A stretch of DNA of 64,000 nt, taken from NCBI GenBank assembly GCA_964036665.1, contig OZ038529.1, positions 17,864,060 through 17,928,059 on the forward strand. Reading direction: 5' to 3'. The notes under the pieces were generated by a model. The model was not told the DNA's origin and ran no database searches. It saw only the letters and a list, made by a program, of their open reading frames with translations. This document shows, one piece after another, positions 58,501-64,000 of the stretch (within the stretch, counting starts at the first letter, position 1; each line of letters starts with the position of its first letter). The position numbers and the translations under genes are program-made. Source of the stretch: Gordius sp. MW1 (lineage: Eukaryota > Nematomorpha > Gordioida > Gordea > Gordiidae).

Positions 58501-58632
58501 AGGAGCCATCTTTTCAGACAGCTGACGAAACTCAAGCCGAAGCACCGACATAAGAAGCGGAAGAACCAGTCAAAGTAACTCGAAAAGGCAGAAAAGTCCA
58601 TTGGCCAAAAAATCTTCGGGAATACATTCCAT
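55569..58632 (+). pseudogene. Pol of the CsRn1-like element, frameshifted
   Basis: Domain order is visible. Aspartic protease (YLVDTGAEVSVIP) comes first, then IIGADLLHHY. Reverse transcriptase runs from [16 protein letters not shown] and [15 protein letters not shown] through [15 protein letters not shown] to the catalytic YIDDILIA. RNase H has LTTDASGTAVGAFL and YTDHKPLTYAF. Integrase has HPGIRATSKLI, CCLKCQLNK, HIHVDLV, VITTDRGSQF and SANGLVERFHR (D, D and E all present). A C-terminal tail ends RKVHWPKNLREYIP. Breaks occur near 55814, 56320-56370, 56620, 56822, 57220, 58130 and 58400. Most are single-base shifts or one stop, so a fairly recent active parent is likely. Confidence 0.93.
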
Positions 58633-58693
58633 AATTTTTAGCCAATTCTTATCGACATTTTTAAAACCTTAAACATATCTGGAAGGGGAGTAT

Positions 58694-58945
58694 TGTGGCG
58701 TTTTAGACATTGGCGAGATGAGGTAACCAACTGACATTCATTTACTTTTCAACTTTTCAATCTCTATCCATTAACAATTCCACCAACCACATCGCTATTG
58801 ATATATATTATTTTTATCTACTTGCGCGATCAACCCACGCTATTGAATATTCTATCATACCAAATTTCGCTCATATTTTATTTCATTGTTGATTAATACC
58901 AATCCTTATTGTGTGTGTGTAAATAAATACCTTACAACCATAACA
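58694..58945 (+). repeat. 3' LTR of the CsRn1-like gypsy element
   Basis: It begins TGTGGCGTTTTAGACATTGG after the polypurine tract and ends CATAACA. It differs from the 5' LTR by a handful of substitutions and short gaps. CTTT follows immediately. Confidence 0.93.
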
Positions 58946-59217
58946 CTTTAAAAATATCATTTGAGTCAGATATAATTTAAATAAATTATCAATCTTGATA
59001 TTTGAGTATATAATCTTTTTCATGCCAGATGCATTCAATAAACTTTACCAAAATTGTATTTAATATTGTTAAATTATGGATATCAGTTTAAAGTCAAGCA
59101 TATGTATTTTATTCCATTTAATATCTCTAATTTTGAATAAAAATGCACATAATCATTTATTAAGCTTATTGAAAATCATTTTATTATAATTTGATCTTAT
59201 GATTAGAATGGGAACCG

Positions 59218-59429
59218 GTCAAAGTCGCAGAAAAAAAGCAGCAGAACTGGTCAGATCAAGATTGGTCGGGCTAGGGTTAGTGTTTTAGGTCAGCGTTTTA
59301 GGTTCGGGTTAGGGTTAGATGCACATCAAATTCATTCCCCATTTGAGATTTAATTCAAATATATTGATTATCTAAAATCTTGTCTGACCAGTTCTGACCA
59401 ATTCTGCTGCTTTTTTCTCCGACTTTGAC
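59218..59429. mobile_element. MITE with GGTCAAAGTCGCAGAAAAAA ends
   Basis: The left end GGTCAAAGTCGCAGAAAAAA with 'gcagcagaactggtcaga' is inverted on the right as 'tctgaccagttctgaccaa', 'ttctgctgcttttttc' and 'gactttgacc'. It is about 212 bp. The centre has 'ttagggttag' strings by chance. Target duplications are not clear. Confidence 0.82.
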
Positions 59430-59639
59430 CCCGATTTATTAGAATTAGCTTAAGTTATAAACTTTACCTTAAATTATATATATTTATTTTAAGCTTATAG
59501 ACAACAATAATGATTAAAAGGATAGGCTTATAATGATGTTATAAATATCAGCTTAAAGTCAGGAACATATATTTAATACTCACTTAAATATTCCTAAGGT
59601 TATTATAAATGTAATTAAATGAAATATTGAGTTTATCAA

Positions 59640-59885
59640 TTAAATTAGCTTAGGTTATAAGCTTTACCAAAATTACATTTAAAAGGATAGGCTATAAACG
59701 TATATATAATGATCATCAGCTCAAACTCAAAAACACATATCAAAAGATAAGTAAATAAATGCATAGTGTGCTACCAAAATTACATTTAAAAGGAAGGATA
59801 GGCTTATAAACAGAAACAGAGATATAATGATCATCAGCTCAAGCTCAAAACACATATCAAAAGATAAGCAAATGCATAGTATGCC
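59640..59885 (+). repeat. Direct repeat of about 120 bp, two copies
   Basis: 'accaaaattacatttaaaag', 'gataggct', 'ataatgatcatcagctcaa' and 'aacacatatcaaaagataag' occur at about 59660-59755 and again at about 59770-59870. Confidence 0.85.
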
Positions 59886-60109
59886 AAATATTATAAATTT
59901 TAATTATGCTTGTAAACAATGGTTGAATTGTAATTAATATTTTTTGTGAATATCTTAGGTTATTAACTGAAAACATCTGTGGATTGACGTTTGTGTTAGC
60001 CTATAGCAATTTAATTTCAAATTTTACGAAATTTTTGATTGGCTGTCGATTTTTTTGAGCGTCATGAAAATGGATATTACACCGGGGTTACTATTATCTT
60101 TGCGATTAT

Positions 60110-60800
60110 TTTTAAAAATAATAATGACATATAATTAAGATTTATACAATATGTGTAGTTTTTCATAAGTTATAAGTAAATTTTTTTTGTTTAGACATAA
60201 TAAAATTTAAAATTTTTATAGAAGAAAAACGATTTTTTGAAACTATTAGTAGGTACATTAAAATTTTTTTGATTTTTTCTTTTGGACTAATTTTAGTTTT
60301 ATCTTATAAAGGGATTTTTATATAAAAACAGCCTAATGAATAAATTTTTATTCGCAATATAACATGTTGAAATTAATTGTTTATAAAAATAGGGGTCGGG
60401 GCTAGTCGGAGAGGGGCTAGTTCCAGCCATTTTTAATTGGGCCTTACAAATGATAAGATCTAAAAAACAAAAGTTTTGTTCATAATTCAACTTAGTGTAA
60501 TTTAAAATAGAAATAGATTATGATTATACTTAAAAACGACTAAAAGTTTTTTTCCGTTGCAGAATATGTATTTTAAGTGTACTTAAGTCAGATTGTCATC
60601 TTGACCCTTTTTTATTTGTATTATATAAAATACAATCATATTACATTTGCATTTTCTATGTTTTTTATAATGTAACAATCTTTTTATGATTTAAGTTAGC
60701 ATAACTATTAAGAAGTGAAAATGTCAAGGTTAATTTATCCCCTGAACAGAGCTATAACTAGCCCGAGCACTTTTAAAATTTCTAGGATTTTTGATTTTTT
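60110..60800 (+). repeat. Diverged dispersed repeat, copy B
   Basis: It aligns with 47110-47700 over its length ('ttttcataagttataagtaa', 'agaagaaaaacgatttttt', 'gtacttaagtcagattgtca', 'actagcccg'). The element type is unknown. Confidence 0.75.
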
Positions 60801-60854
60801 TAAACTCAATTTAGGAAAAAATAAAAGCACTTTTTCCTTAAATTTTGAGGTTTT

Positions 60855-60912
60855 AAAATTCCGGGTCGGGCCGGGCCTAATTTATAAAATATAGGCCCGG
60901 CCCGGAATTAGA
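60855..60912. repeat. GGGCC-rich inverted repeat
   Basis: 'attccgggtcgggccgggcc' and 'ggcccggcccggaatt' face each other across an AT loop of about 20 bp. They share their motif with the GC-rich islands at 27.3, 27.8 and 62.1 kb. Confidence 0.75.
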
Positions 60913-61533
60913 AGTAATAGCCCAAATAGTCTTTTATTCTGTTTAAAACAATCTATAAAATTTCAAAAAATAAATTAATTATAAGTTATTGAATCTATTA
61001 AACATTAATTTATTACAATTGAGTATGGAACAAAAACAGTATACTGGTAATAGCTGAAATATTCAGAAAGGACATCTACATAAAGTTAAAGATCAGCGAG
61101 AAAAAAAAAGAATTATTGGAGTGGTGGAAAGACCACTGTGGTCAATTACCAGCGCTTAGCCCTTGTTTGTAATATTTTTTCGACACCTGCTTCATATGCC
61201 TCGAGTGAGAGGTGTTTTTCATAAGCGGACCGCATTTATGAAGAGCGGACATAGGCTTAGAGGGGGAGGGGGTGGTAAAACGAGAAATTCGGTCCCCTTG
61301 GCAAAAATTAGTAAAAGATTTTTATTGAAAAATAACTTATTTTAGATTAAAACTTTTATTTTATATCTGTGTAAATGACTCAAAAACTATATATAATTTT
61401 TTATTTTTGAATTAAATTTAGACAAAAAGTCAATTAACCATTATTCTCTTTTTTAAATAATCTCTAGATGATACCCTGTATTTGTTCAAAGATGTAGCTA
61501 AAAACGTCTCACCTGTTAAAACAATAAGGTAGA

Positions 61534-61944
61534 TTAGTGGCGTAGCCAAGGACCCCTCTCCATAGCCTTAAATTAATAAAAAAAATGGATATAAATAAAA
61601 TATGCTGTCCTAACTGCTGGGCCCAAAGTGACGATTATAAATTTTAGGCATAAATTTTGTCATATTTTCGATAATTTTTTGATTTAATTCTAGAATTTGT
61701 ATGATGAAAAAAGTGACAAAAGTAATAATTTTAAAAATCTTATTGTTTTGGTGCCCGCCCAAGCCTCCTTGAAAATCTTAATTTATGCCGAATGCCTGCC
61801 CGGCCCCTTTGCCGAGTGGGCCCAGCAGCGTGCCCCACTTTTTGGTTGTTTAATTTATACTTTTAATTACAAATTGAATGCTTAAATTTTTTTTGCCAGC
61901 TTTCCCCCCCCCCCTCGAGAAAATCCTGGCTACGCGCCTGAGAG
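61534..61944. mobile_element. Probable MITE, distant member of the GTAGCCAGG family
   Basis: 'gtggcgtagccaagg' at the left and 'cctggctacgcgcctg' at the right are inverted. They match the ends of the three intact copies elsewhere in the window. The interior is longer (about 410 bp) and partly different. No clear 8-bp duplication is seen. Confidence 0.65.
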
Positions 61945-62094
61945 CGGAAAACTAATTTCTACACGGATATTTTAGACGTCTGTGTTTTTTGCATCAAAAT
62001 AGTTCCATTATCGATTTGTAATTTTATTATGAGCGTTTTATTTTTTAATAAAAAATTTTACCAAAATTGAGTTTGGTTAAATTTCTGCAATTAT

Positions 62095-62470
62095 TATAAT
62101 TCCGGGCGCACGGGCCCGGGCCTTGTTTTTAAATATGCTAAAATTCGGGCCCGGGCCGGGCCTGATTTTTTTGTGATTTTAAATTCCGGGCGCGGCCTGG
62201 CCTTACAAAACGATTTTGCAGGTCTCTACCTCCCACTTAATCCAAAATCAATCAATTTCAAAAAGCATTTTATACTCTTGCCTAAAGTATTTCCGCCTCC
62301 CCCCTCCAAATTAATCCTCTTTATCCCCATGACATTATCTGTATAAGGTCCGGCCTGACGATAGGTTATATTAAGGCCCGGCCAGTGGTTTTATATTATG
62401 GCAGAAGCCGTCTACGTTGGGCCCGCGGGCCGGGGTTTAGGCTGGTGCGTGGAACATATCGGGGCCGTGC
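62095..62470. repeat. GGGCC-rich repeat region
   Basis: 'ccgggcgcacgggcccgggc' and 'gggcccgggccgggcctg' islands sit in AT-rich DNA. One is followed by 'ttttgcaggtctctacc'. The terminus matches those at 27.8 and 38.64 kb. Confidence 0.6.
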
Positions 62471-62861
62471 ACGTCTTTAATATATTTATCTCATTTTAAT
62501 AACCATCTCAAACAATTTCGAATATCAGGGACACCTATTTTAATTAGAAATCTGCTATTGTAAAAGTACTTTTTAGAAAACATTATAGAACAAGTGTTTA
62601 ATTTTAAAAGTATTATATAGATTTGGGCCAATTTATATATAAACTAACAATTATAGCCCTAGTTAGACTTGAACACGCCGACCCCTTAATTGCAAGATGC
62701 TCACTCACTCAGCAAATATTTTGTGTTTCGGCATTTAATTGATTAACAACATTTTAATGAAGTATTTGGAACAATTTCTGAATTATGAATCCATCATTCT
62801 AAACTTATGAGGCATTTATTTAATACATTTTCTCTTACATAAAACAAAGTTTTACATTAGA

Positions 62862-63535
62862 GAACTGCAAAGTCACTTTATTTCAACCCGATCTCAACCC
62901 GACCCGAAAACATTTTAAAATTTTGAACCCGAATCCAACTCGACCCGAAAGTATTATAAAATTTTCAACCCGAACCAAACCCGGCCCGACCATAAAGAGC
63001 TTATATATTTTTAAACGATTCCCTCCCGAACGCGTTTCAAATTTTTGGCGGTGTTTAAAATTTAATCGACAAATCAAAGTGCGCTTTATTAAAATAATTG
63101 ATACCACAGATATTAATTACTAAATTTATTTGAATGATTTATTATAGTGATCTACAATTATGATAGTATCTACAATATCGGGTCGCAATTAATTTGAAAT
63201 ATATACTTTTGAAAAAGAACCATCTAATAATTATAAACTTACTTTTGATTTGGTTTATGAATATAAATTTATTTAAATTAACAACGAACTATTCACATCA
63301 CACTATTTGAATACAAAAATATTATTTTGTTGATATACTTTAAATTTCACGAATCAAATTTAAATTTGCGTCTAAAATAAAAATCAGATTAAAATAAAAG
63401 GAATTTAATTAACTGTATGAATGAGCTTTAATTACACATTTTGATATTAATTAAAAATATTATACTACATAGCATAAATTTAAAAGATCTGTCCCGTGTA
63501 TTTTGCAATGTAAGATTCATAACCTTTGACCCGAT
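62862..63535 (+). repeat. Dispersed repeat family, copy 3
   Basis: It starts 'agagaactgcaaagtcactt' and continues with 'caacccgacccga' strings, 'gaacgcgtttcaaattttt' and 'aatttaaatttgcgtc', ending near 'cccgtgtattttgcaa'. It is the best-preserved copy at the left end. The frames here are repeat translations. Confidence 0.65.
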
Positions 63536-64000
63536 ACTTTATGCCAACACGAATTCCTTTATCTTATTAAGCCGGGAAAAAAATATATTACCATTATAAA
63601 TTTTAATAATCTTCGATACTCCATTTTTATTTAGATTAAAAATAATTAATTTGCTACCTATTTAGATGAATTTGATCCATTATCAAGTGTGTCATAAGGA
63701 TTAAATGTCTCAGCAAAATTAATTAAATTATTTTCTGCCCCAAAAAAATTTGGGTGTGATGGTGGGGAGTGGTGTACAATGTTTGTTAAGAAAGAAGCAT
63801 TTTGTCATATTTACTGTAATGGATCGAAAGCATAGGTAGAACAATTTAGATTAAGTACGTGTCATTTAGCATTTTCAGACTTCAATATATAACTTGTAAA
63901 AGTAAAGAGTCTTACCGAAATTTTGGTAAAAACAACACCAATGCTGCTAATAACTATTTATTAAAACTAACATTTAAACAATATGAAAACCTGGAAATAT
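63536..64000. other. AT-rich end of window, nothing recognised
   Basis: I see no gene, repeat or site that I can support here. Confidence 0.4.

Larger units (their letters stand above)
54420..58945 (+). mobile_element. Ty3/gypsy LTR retrotransposon, CsRn1-like, nearly full length
   Basis: Two LTRs flank gag and pol in the order gag, protease, RT, RNase H, integrase. A likely primer binding site, TGGTGACCTGAGACGTGAT, sits just after the 5' LTR. It resembles the 3' end of tRNA-Trp with small changes. The polypurine tract GGAAGGGGAG lies just before the 3' LTR. Frameshifts and stops make this copy non-functional as it stands, but the decay is light. Confidence 0.95.

Overview
The window is animal nuclear DNA. 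It is AT-rich, has spliced genes (exostosin-1, OPA3, two ADAMTS-like proteases) and is dense in transposons: hAT elements and MITEs, Helitrons, Ty3/gypsy, LINE and pogo-like fragments, and foldback elements. I see no bacterial features, tRNA, rRNA or CRISPR array. I cannot name the species or phylum with confidence. The four shortest inferred introns are only 36, 36, 39 and 42 nt, which is unusually small and may help placement.

Layout. 1-3728: minus-strand intron 1 of an exostosin-1 gene, filled with tandem repeats and hAT MITEs. 3729-4564: exostosin-1 exon 1. 6725-11097: a 4.4-kb foldback element whose two arms are collinear arrays of a G/C-homopolymer 65-70-bp repeat. 11.5-12.1 kb: two phase-consistent exons of an unknown minus-strand gene. 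13.4-13.7 kb: a LINE remnant. 14530-22036: a complete 15-exon plus-strand ADAMTS-like metalloprotease (682 residues). 22882-25174: a second, tail-to-tail ADAMTS-like gene on the minus strand with the same exon plan; its 5' end was not found. 25.6-28.1 kb: MITEs. 29153-31511: two Helitrons joined end to end. 31.7-33.2 kb: a large imperfect palindrome. 33231-35062: a hAT MITE, then a broken hAT transposon, each with perfect 8-bp target duplications. 35780-36481: complete two-exon OPA3 (minus strand). 37.1-43.4 kb: repeats, including a pogo-type MITE and two non-autonomous hATs. 43734-47100: a Helitron with other elements nested in it. 48.0-51.1 kb: two inverted copies of a decayed gypsy element. 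54420-58945: a nearly full-length gypsy element of CsRn1 type with both LTRs. 59-64 kb: MITEs and dispersed repeats.

How the genes relate. Exostosin-1 (heparan sulfate polymerisation in the Golgi), OPA3 (mitochondrial membrane) and the proteases (secreted) look like independent neighbours. The real unit is the protease pair. They share nearly every intron position and phase, so they arose by local duplication with inversion. One keeps the full reprolysin zinc motif; in the other the motif glycine is replaced. All gene models were spliced by eye from GT-AG sites, reading-frame continuity and family resemblance; none was checked by alignment software or RNA data.
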